In this document: one piece after another, positions 1 to 7,016 of the stretch
Position numbering within the stretch: position 1 is the stretch's first letter
How the letters are laid out: each line of letters starts with the position of its first letter
Assembly: GCF_025699485.1 (NCBI RefSeq)
Contig: NZ_JANUXN010000003.1
Coordinates: 248,001 to 312,000 of the forward strand
Direction: 5' to 3'
Source: Thauera carbonicopians
GTDB taxonomy: Bacteria > Pseudomonadota > Gammaproteobacteria > Burkholderiales > Rhodocyclaceae
DNA length: 64,000 nucleotides
The notes under the pieces: generated by a model
The model's database searches: none
Told to the model about the DNA's origin: nothing
The model's input: only the letters and a program-made list of their open reading frames with translations
Position numbers and translations under genes: made by a program

Positions 1-338
1 TGCAGATCCTGTCGCCGGACCTGTGTGCCGCCTACCCGGGCCGCATCATCAACATCCATCACAGCTTCCTGCCCAGCTTCGTCGGCGCCAAGCCTTACCA
101 CCAGGCCTACGACAAGGGTGTCAAACTGATCGGCGCCACCTGCCACTACGTCACCGCCGACCTGGACCAGGGGCCGATCATCGAGCAGGACGTGATCCGC
201 ATCGACCACTCCGACGCCGTCGAGGATATGGTCCGCTACGGCAAGGACATCGAAAAGACCGTGCTGGCACGCGGTCTGCGCTACCACCTGGAAGACCGGG
301 TGCTGGTGCATGGGAACAAGACGATCGTGTTCCGCTGA
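1..338 (+). CDS. purU: Formyltetrahydrofolate deformylase, C-terminal part (cut by window edge)
   Basis: The reading frame is open from base 3 to a TGA at 336-338 and gives 111 residues. It contains the formyltransferase-fold signature around [20 protein letters not shown] and the following [19 protein letters not shown] stretch. PurU hydrolyses 10-formyl-tetrahydrofolate to formate and tetrahydrofolate in the cytoplasm and supplies formate to PurT. The N-terminal ACT domain and the first half of the catalytic domain lie outside the window. The family assignment is safe because the His and Asp of the active-site region (HHS and the ...TADLDQGP block) are present. Confidence 0.95.
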   Translation, partial: QILSPDLCAAYPGRIINIHHSFLPSFVGAKPYHQAYDKGVKLIGATCHYVTADLDQGPIIEQDVIRIDHSDAVEDMVRYGKDIEKTVLARGLRYHLEDRVLVHGNKTIVFR

Positions 339-413
339 GCATTGCGCCGCGAACTTGCTCGGGACGATGGTGACCAAGGCATGAACCGGTCATCTTGCCT
401 GGAGCATGGAGAA

Positions 414-584
414 ATGAAGAAGCAGAAGCGCCTGAAGCCTCGGAATGCCCTGATTCCGATCCTGTTCAATGACTGCGGGCATGCGGTTCACAAGAACAAG
501 CGCCGCGAAGAACGCGATCGACGATCGAAGCAGGAAATCGAAAACTATACCCGCGAAAAAGCGGGTATTTTTATTCCGGCATGA
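414..584 (+). CDS. Small basic hypothetical protein (56 aa)
   Basis: An ATG at 414 preceded by GGAG-like sequence opens a 56-residue, very Lys/Arg-rich frame beginning MKKQKRLKPRN. Short basic proteins with a similar start occur in many proteobacteria and have no known function. The C-terminal codons run through the hairpin of the terminator at 548-572, so the last dozen residues may not be ancestral and the gene may be shortened or decaying. It lies between purU and an integrase remnant, which fits a small island scar. Coding status is uncertain. Confidence 0.35.
   Translation: MKKQKRLKPRNALIPILFNDCGHAVHKNKRREERDRRSKQEIENYTREKAGIFIPA
548..572 (+). terminator. Rho-independent terminator
   Basis: A perfect 7-bp stem, TACCCGC / GCGGGTA, with a GAAAAA loop is followed by TTTTTA. 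It can end transcription coming from purU and the small ORF at 414. Confidence 0.75.
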
Positions 585-747
585 CTCCAGCCCGGTAGCT
601 CGCTGGACAACGCCGAAGTCCGCTAAAGCAGGCTTATCAAAAATTCAGGCGAATTCAACATATGCCGGTGCTTTCCGAAGCTTGATCCGGTTTCTGTCCT
701 CGTGGCCTCATGCGGCTCTTGGAAACCGGGGTTTCCGAGGAGTCGTC

Positions 748-960
748 AAGGCAAAAATCAAACTCACCAAGACCGCTGTGGAGTTGGCGCAATCCCAGAC
801 CAAGACCATCGAACTGCGGGATACGGTGATGTCCAGCTTCCCATGCAAGATACTCCTGCAGGCCGTCCTGTACCGCATGATTGCCGGCGAGCGCCGCAAG
901 CTCGCCTCGGGCCTGCTCGGGGAGCTGATCGAATACTCAGAGATATTCCGCGGCACCATT
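748..960 (+). pseudogene. Remnant of a phage-type tyrosine integrase N-terminus (DUF4102-like)
   Basis: The frame reads VKAKIKLTKTAVELAQ, then KTIELRDTVMSSFPCKI, then AGERRKLASGLLGEL. This follows the order of the N-terminal arm-binding domain of P4-like integrases, where the usual text is 'KLTKTAVD..., K.IELRDTVVPGFLCK.TP.G.K.., NAGERRKPALG..GELTVEQAR'. The core-binding domain and the catalytic R-H-R-Y domain are absent. The middle (LLQAVLYRMI) departs from the family as if frameshifted. The open frame extends from 469 to 1077, but the parts outside this segment match nothing I recognise. I read it as the scar of an excised or decayed integrative element. No tRNA was found next to it. Confidence 0.55.
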
Positions 961-1080
961 GACGGTGCATCGGCGTATCCGCGCGAGCCGATCTGGGAGA
1001 CGCTGTGGTTCAATTCGGCAGCGGTCATCGTTGCTGGCAGTAGCGCCATGTCCTTCGCCGAATGTGGCCTGATCTGACCG

Positions 1081-1101
1081 AGGGGGCTTCGGCCCTTTTT
1101 T
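1081..1101 (+). terminator. Probable rho-independent terminator
   Basis: A short G/C hairpin (GGGGGC-TTC-GGCCC region) is followed directly by six T residues, just after the end of the integrase-like frame. From 1102 to 1354 I see no convincing gene or structured element. Confidence 0.6.
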
Positions 1102-1354
1102 GCTGCGCCCGGCGGTGCAACTCCGGCCCTTACTGGCCTGCATGCTCGCCGTCAAGGGCTGCGTGCGCCCCGCGCGCTTGCGTCCTGGCAGCCGTCTCTG
1201 ACCTCTGGCTGCTTGCGCCGTGCCCCGGAACGGGCGGGTAATTCCGCCCGGCAAGCAGCATCCGTCTACTTCACGGCCGGCCTGTCGCCGGACACGGAGT
1301 TGTGGGAAGCGCAGTTAGGAAACGCCCTTCGCTCCGGTTGGTCGCAAGGGCAGG

Positions 1355-1597
1355 GTGCGTGCGGTCATTGTGTCCGAGGTGTTTGAAGAGATAGCGCGGG
1401 GGGAGATTCCTGTACTCATTGGCCGGGCTCCTGAATTCTATGGTCCAGGCAAGACGCAGAGCTTCACGAACGCGCTGGTCATCGAAAAACTCCAGGCCAG
1501 TAAGAAATCGCGCGTGCCGGTGCGCGACCATTCCGGGGATTTGACCGAGGCGCTTATTTGGCTGGATCGATTGCTGGATGGACTCAAGGCCGCTTGA
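1355..1597 (+). CDS. Hypothetical protein, possibly the 3' part of a broken gene (80 aa)
   Basis: A GTG-started frame encodes 80 residues with plausible protein character, ending ALIWLDRLLDGLKAA, which suggests a C-terminal amphipathic helix. I do not recognise the family. An overlapping upstream frame (about 1266-1350, TELWEAQLGNALRSG) could be the original N-terminus separated by a frameshift. No clear ribosome-binding site is visible. The gene ends 1 bp before the convergent HxlR regulator gene. Coding status is uncertain. Confidence 0.3.
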   Translation: MRAVIVSEVFEEIARGEIPVLIGRAPEFYGPGKTQSFTNALVIEKLQASKKSRVPVRDHSGDLTEALIWLDRLLDGLKAA

Positions 1598-1598
1598 T

Positions 1599-2048
1599 CT
1601 AGACCCTGGGCGGGTGCGTACGGCGGCTGGAAGCCTGCCTGATACGGGGAAGATTGATTTCAAGCCAATCCGCAAGTGCGGCGACATGCGCGGCCGCTTC
1701 CTCCCCTAGGGGGGTTAGGTCGTACTCGACGTGCGGTGGGACAACCGGATAGGAGGTCCGGCGGATCAATCCGTCCGCTTCCAGGCGCTGCAGCGTCTGC
1801 GCTAACATTTTCTCGCTGACCCCGCCGGCCTTTCGACGCAGTGCGCTGAAGCGCAAAGTGCCATCGCGCAATGCGATCAGACACAAAACGCCCCACAGGC
1901 TGGTGATGTGGGAAAAAATTTCGCGCGATTCGCAGTTTCCGGGGCCAATGAAGAGATCTCCGCGCCGAACGCGCGAGGTCAATGTCCCGTCATCCGAGGT
2001 TTGGGCAGAAAGGTCGGAAAGCGGGCTAGCGCTAGGGTGGCTTTTCAT
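1599..2048 (-). CDS. HxlR-family transcriptional regulator
   Basis: The 149-residue protein carries the HxlR winged-helix signature. The entry Cys is present (GNCESREIF, residues about 40), then HITSLWGVLCLIALRDGTLR and GVSEKMLAQTLQRLEADGLI in the recognition-helix region, then the wing YDLTPLGEEA. The N-terminal 38 residues are longer than usual, so a start further downstream is possible. HxlR/YodB/QorR-type repressors sense electrophiles through the N-terminal Cys and usually control divergent oxidoreductases. This gene is divergent from a quinone-reductase-like MDR gene at 2154, with 105 bp between them. GTGCGTACTTAC-type sequence in that gap (about 2060-2072) resembles operators of this family, so autoregulation plus control of the neighbour is the likely arrangement. 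Confidence 0.88.
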   Translation of the reverse strand: MKSHPSASPLSDLSAQTSDDGTLTSRVRRGDLFIGPGNCESREIFSHITSLWGVLCLIALRDGTLRFSALRRKAGGVSEKMLAQTLQRLEADGLIRRTSYPVVPPHVEYDLTPLGEEAAAHVAALADWLEINLPRIRQASSRRTHPPRV

Positions 2049-2153
2049 ACTAACCCCAAGGTGCGTACTTACTGATTGGAATGAACAGGATTAGAGTGCA
2101 GCGCAAACCGCAAGTCAAATTTCCGGTTCTTATGAAAGAGAGGCTCCCCAAGT

Positions 2154-3167
2154 ATGAAATCCATTCGTTTGCGCAGCCCCTTTGGCCTGGAGCACTTCGA
2201 GCAGGTTGAACTGGCCGATCCCGGCGCGCCCGGACCCGGAGAAATCCGCGTGCGCTTGCACGCCAGTTCGCTCAACGCCCATGACCTGGCGGTGGTGCTG
2301 GGGCAACTTCCGGTCGCCGATGGCCGCATTCCGCTGTCCGACGGCGCCGGTGTGGTTGAGGCTATTGGTACCGGGGTCAGCGAGTTCGCCGTGGGCGACC
2401 GGGTAGTTTCCACTTTCTTCCCGCCCTGGCTGGCCGGCGAACCGCAGTTTGCCGGGTTCGCACACACGCCGGGGGACGGCATCGACGGCTATGCCGTCGA
2501 AGTGACAGTGCGCCCTGCTACCGCCTTTACGCATGCACCCAAGGGTTACAGCCATGTCGAGGCGGCCACGTTGACCACCGCCGGCCTGACCGCCTGGCGG
2601 GCGCTGGTGGTTGAAGGCAGCATCAAGCCTGGCGACACTGTGCTGCTGCTGGGCACCGGTGGGGTTTCCATATTCGCCCTGCAACTCGCCAAAGCGGCGA
2701 GTGCGACGGTGCTGCTGGCCTCTTCCTCGGACGAAAAACTCGAACGGGCCCGCCAACTGGGCGCAGATCATCTCATCAACTACCACGAGCAGCCGGAATG
2801 GGCCGAACGGGTGCTGGAGATCACCGCCGGGCGCGGTGTCGATCTGGCCGTTGAGGTCGGTGGCCCCGGGACGCTGGCGCAATCGATAAAGGCAACCCGC
2901 ATCGGCGGGCACATCGCGCTGATCGGCATGCTCACCGGCTTTGCCGGCGTGGTGCCCACCATCGAACTGATGGCGCGCCAGCAGCGCGTCACCGGCATCG
3001 GTGTAGGTAGCCGCCAACACCAGATGGAACTGGTGCGCGCCCTCGATGCGACTGGTATCCGCCCGATGATCGACCGCAACTTCGCCCTGCGCGACATCGC
3101 CGATGCTTTCCGTCTGCAGCAGGCGGGGAGGCACTTCGGCAAGATCGGACTGGACTACGCACTTTGA
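2154..3167 (+). CDS. Zinc-independent medium-chain dehydrogenase/reductase, quinone-oxidoreductase-like
   Basis: The 337-residue protein has a GroES-like N-terminal domain (LSDGAGVVEAIG and VGDRV around residues 60-85). A Rossmann domain follows, with a nucleotide-binding stretch LLLGTGGVSIFALQLAKAA at about 163-182. The catalytic-zinc ligands and the structural-zinc Cys cluster of true alcohol dehydrogenases are not evident, which points to the QOR/enoyl-reductase branch using NAD(P)H. It probably reduces quinones or other electrophilic alkenes in the cytoplasm. It is divergent from an HxlR repressor and is followed after 68 bp by the peroxide-resistance gene ohr, so a joint stress-response role is plausible. 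The substrate cannot be told from sequence. Confidence 0.85.
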   Translation: MKSIRLRSPFGLEHFEQVELADPGAPGPGEIRVRLHASSLNAHDLAVVLGQLPVADGRIPLSDGAGVVEAIGTGVSEFAVGDRVVSTFFPPWLAGEPQFAGFAHTPGDGIDGYAVEVTVRPATAFTHAPKGYSHVEAATLTTAGLTAWRALVVEGSIKPGDTVLLLGTGGVSIFALQLAKAASATVLLASSSDEKLERARQLGADHLINYHEQPEWAERVLEITAGRGVDLAVEVGGPGTLAQSIKATRIGGHIALIGMLTGFAGVVPTIELMARQQRVTGIGVGSRQHQMELVRALDATGIRPMIDRNFALRDIADAFRLQQAGRHFGKIGLDYAL

Positions 3168-3235
3168 TCGGTCTATGAACGGTGGCTCCTCGATCCAGCG
3201 AGACGGTCCCGCTTTCAACCAACAGAGGAAACATG

Positions 3236-3661
3236 ATGTCCAACGCGCTCTACACCACCTCTGCGCTTTCCACGGGCGACGCCCGAAACGGCCACGTCCG
3301 CAGTGAAGATGGTTTGCTCGACCTCGATCTCGTTCATCCCGAATCGTTGGGCGGCGCCGGCAACAGGACCAACCCGGAACAGCTTTTCGCTGCCGGCTAT
3401 GCCGCCTGCTTCCACTCGGCACTCAAGCATATCGCCCGAAGCCGCAAGATCACCCTGGCGCACTCGGAAGTGGAGAACCAGATCAGCCTGCACCAGGCAG
3501 AAGACAAATCGTTCTTCCTGAGCGCCGCCTTGACTGTGCGCCTGGGCGGCGTAGATCAGGCCACGGCCGAAGAACTGGCCCAACAGGCGCACAAGACCTG
3601 CCCTTATTCCAATGCGGTGCGCGGCAACATCGACGTGGCGCTGAACGTGACGGTGGAATGA
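3236..3661 (+). CDS. ohr: Organic hydroperoxide reductase (Ohr/OsmC family)
   Basis: The 141-residue protein has both catalytic cysteines in context: AAGYAACFHSAL (about residue 60) and KTCPYSNAVRGN (about residue 125). Together these define the Ohr branch of the OsmC fold. Ohr reduces organic peroxides with lipoyl-dependent thiol recycling in the cytoplasm. An AGAGGA ribosome-binding site sits 7-8 bp before the ATG at 3236; a second ATG directly upstream at 3233 is an alternative start. No OhrR/MarR regulator lies alongside. The nearby HxlR regulator at 1599 may replace it, which is inference. Confidence 0.94.
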   Translation: MSNALYTTSALSTGDARNGHVRSEDGLLDLDLVHPESLGGAGNRTNPEQLFAAGYAACFHSALKHIARSRKITLAHSEVENQISLHQAEDKSFFLSAALTVRLGGVDQATAEELAQQAHKTCPYSNAVRGNIDVALNVTVE

Positions 3662-3794
3662 GCCGGTAGGCATGCCCCAGCGCGTCGACAAAGCCGAGCG
3701 CCACGGTCTCGGTGGCTTCGCTCAGGTAGCAGGCAACTGCGTCGTCCACATCCCGGTTGGCCTGTTCGCGCGGGACGACGGGTTTGCGCTTCAT
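3662..3794 (-). pseudogene. ParE/RelE-type toxin gene, 3' truncated
   Basis: Starting at the ATG at 3794 the frame reads MKRKPVVPREQANRDVDDA, then about VACYLSEATETVALGFVDALGHAYR. This is the typical first half of a ParE/RelE-family mRNA-interferase or gyrase toxin. After about 44 residues, family resemblance ends exactly at the stop codon of the convergent ohr gene; beyond that the frame is only antisense ohr. The family usually has about 95-105 residues, so the C-terminal half with most active-site residues is gone. It overlaps the antitoxin tail by ATGA, as in intact pairs. Confidence 0.6.
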
Positions 3795-3898
3795 GCCCGG
3801 GTAGCGGGTTTGGCGGCCTTTCGCACATGGTCGCGCAAGCCATCGAAATAGCTTGCGTCGGCAGGCGCTGCCGGAGCCGAGGCGACTCCGGCAGCATG
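3791..3898 (-). pseudogene. C-terminal remnant of the cognate antitoxin
   Basis: The frame ending in TGA at 3791-3793 reads ADASYFDGLRDHVRKAAKP. This resembles the toxin-binding tail of a ParD/CopG-like antitoxin and overlaps the toxin ATG by 4 bp. No start codon exists in this frame before it runs into the amtB terminator, so the DNA-binding N-terminus has been lost. The assignment rests mainly on position and overlap. Confidence 0.4.
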
Positions 3899-3904
3899 GA
3901 CGAT

Positions 3905-3932
3905 GAAAAACGGCGCCCCTCGCAGGGCGCCG
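3905..3932 (-). terminator. Terminator of the torF-glnK-amtB operon
   Basis: On the minus strand an 8-bp G/C stem (CGGCGCCC / GGGCGCCG with small bulge) is followed by TTTTTC, about 50 bp beyond the amtB stop. Confidence 0.8.
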
Positions 3933-3984
3933 GTGGAGATCGAAGCCAGGGGAGGGGCCGGCTTCGCAGGTGACAGCGGTGGTG

Positions 3985-5283
3985 TTACATGCGGTAGGCG
4001 GATTCGCCGTGTGCGCTGATGTCCAGGCCTTCGCGCTCTTCCTCTTCCGACACGCGCAGGCCGACCATCACGTCGATGAGCTTGTAGGCGATCAGCGAGA
4101 CGACACCGCTCCAGACGATGGTGATGATCACGCCGTAGGTCTGGATCCACAGTTGCGAGGCGATCGAGAAGTCCGCGTCGCCGGTGCCGCCCAGGCCGGG
4201 GGCTGCCAGCACGCCGGTGAGGATGGCGCCGACGATGCCGCCGATGCCATGGACGCCGAAGACGTCGAAGGCGTCATCCACCCGCAGCATGCGCTTCAGG
4301 CCACCCACGCCCCACAGGCAGGCCAGGCCGGCGATCAGGCCGAGGACGATCGAGCCCATCGGGCCGATGAAGCCGGCGGCGGGGGTCACGGCGACCAGGC
4401 CGGCGACTGCGCCCGAGGCGGCGCCCAGCATCGAGGGTTTGCCCTTCAGCACCGCTTCGCCGGTGATCCACGACACGGTCGCGGCGCCGGTGGCGAGGAT
4501 GGTGTTGATGAAGGCGAGGCCGGCGATGCCGTCGGCGGCACCGGCCGAGCCGGCGTTGAAGCCGAACCAGCCCACCCACAGCAGCGAGGCACCGACCATG
4601 GTCAGGGTCAGGCTGTGCGGTGCCATCGATTCACGGCCGAAGCCGATGCGCTTTCCCACCATGTAGGCGCCCACCAGGCCGGCCACGGCGGCGTTGATGT
4701 GCACCACGGTGCCGCCGGCGAAGTCGAGCGCGCCGTCCTGGGCCAGCAGGCCGCCGCCCCACACCATGTGCGCAACCGGGATGTAGCTGAAGGTGAACCA
4801 CAGCACGCTGAAGATCATCACCGCCGAGAACTTGATGCGCTCGGCGAAGGCACCGACGATCAGCGCGCAGGTGATGGCGGCGAAGGTCGATTGGAAGGAG
4901 ATGAAGACGTATTCCGGAATGGTGCTCAGCGCCGAGGACATGGTGTCCGGCGTGATGCCGCTCAGGAACAGCTTGCTGAAGTCGCCGTAGAAAGTGCCTT
5001 CACCGCCGAAAGCGAGGCTGTAGCCGTAGATGGCCCACAGGATGGTGATCGTCGAGAAGATCATGAAGACCTGCATCAGCACCGACAGCATGTTCTTGGC
5101 GCGGCCGAGGCCGCCGTAGAACAGTGCGAGGCCGGGGATGACCATCAGGATGACGAGCATCGTCGAGGTCAGCATCCAGGCGGTGTCGCCGGCGCTGAGT
5201 GCCGGGGCCGCTTCGGCGGCGTCCTGGGCGAAGGCGCTGCCGGCGGCGAACAGGGCCGGCAGGAGTGCGAACAGCTTTTTCAT
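3985..5283 (-). CDS. amtB: Ammonium transporter AmtB
   Basis: The 432-residue protein begins with a cleavable signal peptide (MKKLFALLPALFAAGSAFA). Eleven membrane helices of the Amt/Mep/Rh fold follow. Recognisable blocks are PGLALFYGGLGRAKN, GAFAERIKFSA, the pore His region AGGTVVHINAA and the second pore His in DVFGVHGIGG. It conducts ammonium into the cell and is gated by GlnK binding from the cytoplasm. The start chosen is the ATG at 5283 because the signal peptide begins there; upstream in-frame sequence belongs to glnK in another frame. It lies 14 bp after glnK in the same operon under the sigma54 promoter at 6437. Confidence 0.97.
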   Translation of the reverse strand: MKKLFALLPALFAAGSAFAQDAAEAAPALSAGDTAWMLTSTMLVILMVIPGLALFYGGLGRAKNMLSVLMQVFMIFSTITILWAIYGYSLAFGGEGTFYGDFSKLFLSGITPDTMSSALSTIPEYVFISFQSTFAAITCALIVGAFAERIKFSAVMIFSVLWFTFSYIPVAHMVWGGGLLAQDGALDFAGGTVVHINAAVAGLVGAYMVGKRIGFGRESMAPHSLTLTMVGASLLWVGWFGFNAGSAGAADGIAGLAFINTILATGAATVSWITGEAVLKGKPSMLGAASGAVAGLVAVTPAAGFIGPMGSIVLGLIAGLACLWGVGGLKRMLRVDDAFDVFGVHGIGGIVGAILTGVLAAPGLGGTGDADFSIASQLWIQTYGVIITIVWSGVVSLIAYKLIDVMVGLRVSEEEEREGLDISAHGESAYRM

Positions 5284-5297
5284 TTTGATGTGCTCCC

Positions 5298-5666
<369 letters not shown>

Positions 5667-6389
5667 TCAGAAGGACTTGCTGACCGACAGGATGAAGCGC
5701 TCGTCGGCGAGGTCGGAGTGCTTGATGTCGGAATCGACGTAGTGCAGGCCGAAGTCGAAGCCGCCGAATTCTTTGGTGACGCCGAGCTTCCAATCGTCAT
5801 AGTCGTCGCCGCCCTTGATGTCGTTGTAGCCGTAGTGCAGGTCGAGCTTGAAGCCGGCGCCGAGCTCGAATTCGGCGCCGAGGTCGTAGTACTGGCTGCC
5901 TTCGGAGTCGCGCAGGCCGAACAGGTCGGTGAAGGCGTAGGAATACTTGAAGGACAGGAACTCCCACGACAGGCCGAGGTAGCCTTCCAGCGTGTTCGGT
6001 TTGGTCATGCCGGTTTCCGCCTTCCACACCGAGCCGTAGCTGCCGGGGTAGTAGTACTGCAGCAGGCCGACGTCGTAGCCGATCGGGCCGGCTTCGCCCG
6101 CGTAGCCGGCGTAGAAGTCGATTTCCAGGCTGTTGCCGGACGACTTGCTGACCTCGGCGTCGTTGATCCAGGACACGTTGGTGGCCCACACGCCGGCATA
6201 GAAGCCGCTCGAATGCGTGTAGTCGAAGCCGCCCTGCAGCGCCGGGCGCTCGTCGGTCTGGCTGATGCCGCGGTAGGCGTAGTCCGAGACGATGCTCACG
6301 TTGGCCGAGAAGGGGCTGTCCTCGGCATGGGCGATGCCGGCACATGGAAGCGCGGCGATGAGGGCGGATACAGCAAGCGTCTTGTGCAT
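5667..6389 (-). CDS. TorF-family putative outer-membrane porin
   Basis: The 240-residue protein has a signal peptide (MHKTLAVSALIAALPCAGIAHA). The mature part is rich in alternating aromatic/polar beta-strands and starts with NVSIVSDYAYRGISQTDERP, the TorF/Gcw_chp family signature. It ends in SVSKSF, a C-terminal Phe typical of outer-membrane barrels. It probably forms a small channel that lets ammonium or organic nitrogen compounds into the periplasm, given its position in front of glnK-amtB. An AGGAGA ribosome-binding site precedes the ATG at 6389. The transcript should start near 6425 from the sigma54 promoter. Confidence 0.85.
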   Translation of the reverse strand: MHKTLAVSALIAALPCAGIAHAEDSPFSANVSIVSDYAYRGISQTDERPALQGGFDYTHSSGFYAGVWATNVSWINDAEVSKSSGNSLEIDFYAGYAGEAGPIGYDVGLLQYYYPGSYGSVWKAETGMTKPNTLEGYLGLSWEFLSFKYSYAFTDLFGLRDSEGSQYYDLGAEFELGAGFKLDLHYGYNDIKGGDDYDDWKLGVTKEFGGFDFGLHYVDSDIKHSDLADERFILSVSKSF

Positions 6390-6436
6390 GGTGCTCTCCT
6401 GGCAGAGGAAGTTGGATTTCCGACGAACAGTCTTTA

Positions 6437-6451
6437 GCAGGCCCCGTGCCA
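6437..6451 (-). promoter_or_regulatory. Sigma54 (RpoN) promoter of torF-glnK-amtB
   Basis: The minus strand reads TGGCACGGGGCCTGC. It has the invariant GG (-24) and GC (-12) separated by exactly 10 bp, close to the consensus TGGCACG-N4-TTGC. It lies 48-62 bp upstream of the torF ATG. Confidence 0.87.
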
Positions 6452-6548
6452 GTCCCCGGAACACCAGGATTCATGCGGGTTTCGGCCTGGAGGGCGCTGT
6501 GTTGCCGGGTGTTTTTGTTGCGCCGCGCAAAGGAATCGGGCGCAACTT

Positions 6549-6573
6549 GGTGCGTGACGCACCAAAGTGGTGC
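6549..6573. promoter_or_regulatory. Paired NtrC-binding sites (enhancer)
   Basis: Two overlapping inverted repeats share a GCACC half-site: GGTGC-GTGAC-GCACC (6549-6563) and GCACC-AAAGT-GGTGC (6559-6573). The second has the GCACC-N5-GGTGC form of the NtrC consensus. They lie about 100 bp upstream of the sigma54 promoter, the usual enhancer distance. Confidence 0.8.
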
Positions 6574-6658
6574 ATTTGAGCCAGCACGGTGCGCCGGTGG
6601 CCGATCGGGCGGGCGTGCTAGACTTTCACCATCCATCACCGGCCATCGATACACGCTC

Positions 6659-6916
6659 ATGTCTACTCCGCGCTTCCTCGACGAAATCGGCGCCAAGCTC
6701 TCCGAACTGGCAGCCAACAGCCCTGCCCGCGACATCGAAAAGAACGTCAAGGCCATGCTCGGCAGCGCCTTCGGCAAGCTCGATCTGGTCACGCGCGAGG
6801 AATTCGAAGTCCAGCGCGAAGTGCTGGCGCACGCGCGCCAGAAGCTCGCCGAACTCGAAGCCCGCGTCGCCGAGCTGGAACGTGCGCGCGCCGGCGAGGG
6901 CGACAAGCCGGCCTGA
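6659..6916 (+). CDS. ubiK: Ubiquinone biosynthesis accessory factor UbiK
   Basis: The 85-residue protein starts MSTPRFLDEIGAKLSEL. It has the central LVTREEFEVQREVLAHARQKL block followed by a coiled coil (about residues 55-80), the YqiC/BMFP/UbiK layout. UbiK forms a membrane-associated trimer that helps UbiJ and the Ubi complex in aerobic ubiquinone synthesis. The ATG at 6659 was chosen because it begins the conserved family start; upstream in-frame sequence overlaps the NtrC/sigma54 region of the divergent torF operon. It is followed by comM. Confidence 0.9.
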   Translation: MSTPRFLDEIGAKLSELAANSPARDIEKNVKAMLGSAFGKLDLVTREEFEVQREVLAHARQKLAELEARVAELERARAGEGDKPA

Positions 6917-7016
6917 GCGTCGCCCCCGGCCGCCATCTCCTGGATGATGCCGGCTTAATCTTTTGTCATCGATGCGTTCCCGCTAGACTGGCGATCCGTC
7001 CAGTCCGGAGAACCGC

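Noticed and set aside
708-1254. Minus-strand frames across the integrase remnant region
   Set aside because: No ribosome-binding sites and no recognisable domains; the plus strand carries the integrase-like motifs.
1271-1687. 138-codon minus-strand frame opposite the 1355-1597 ORF
   Set aside because: Arg/Pro-rich with no recognisable motif. It overlaps the HxlR gene end, and the plus-strand ORF looks more protein-like.
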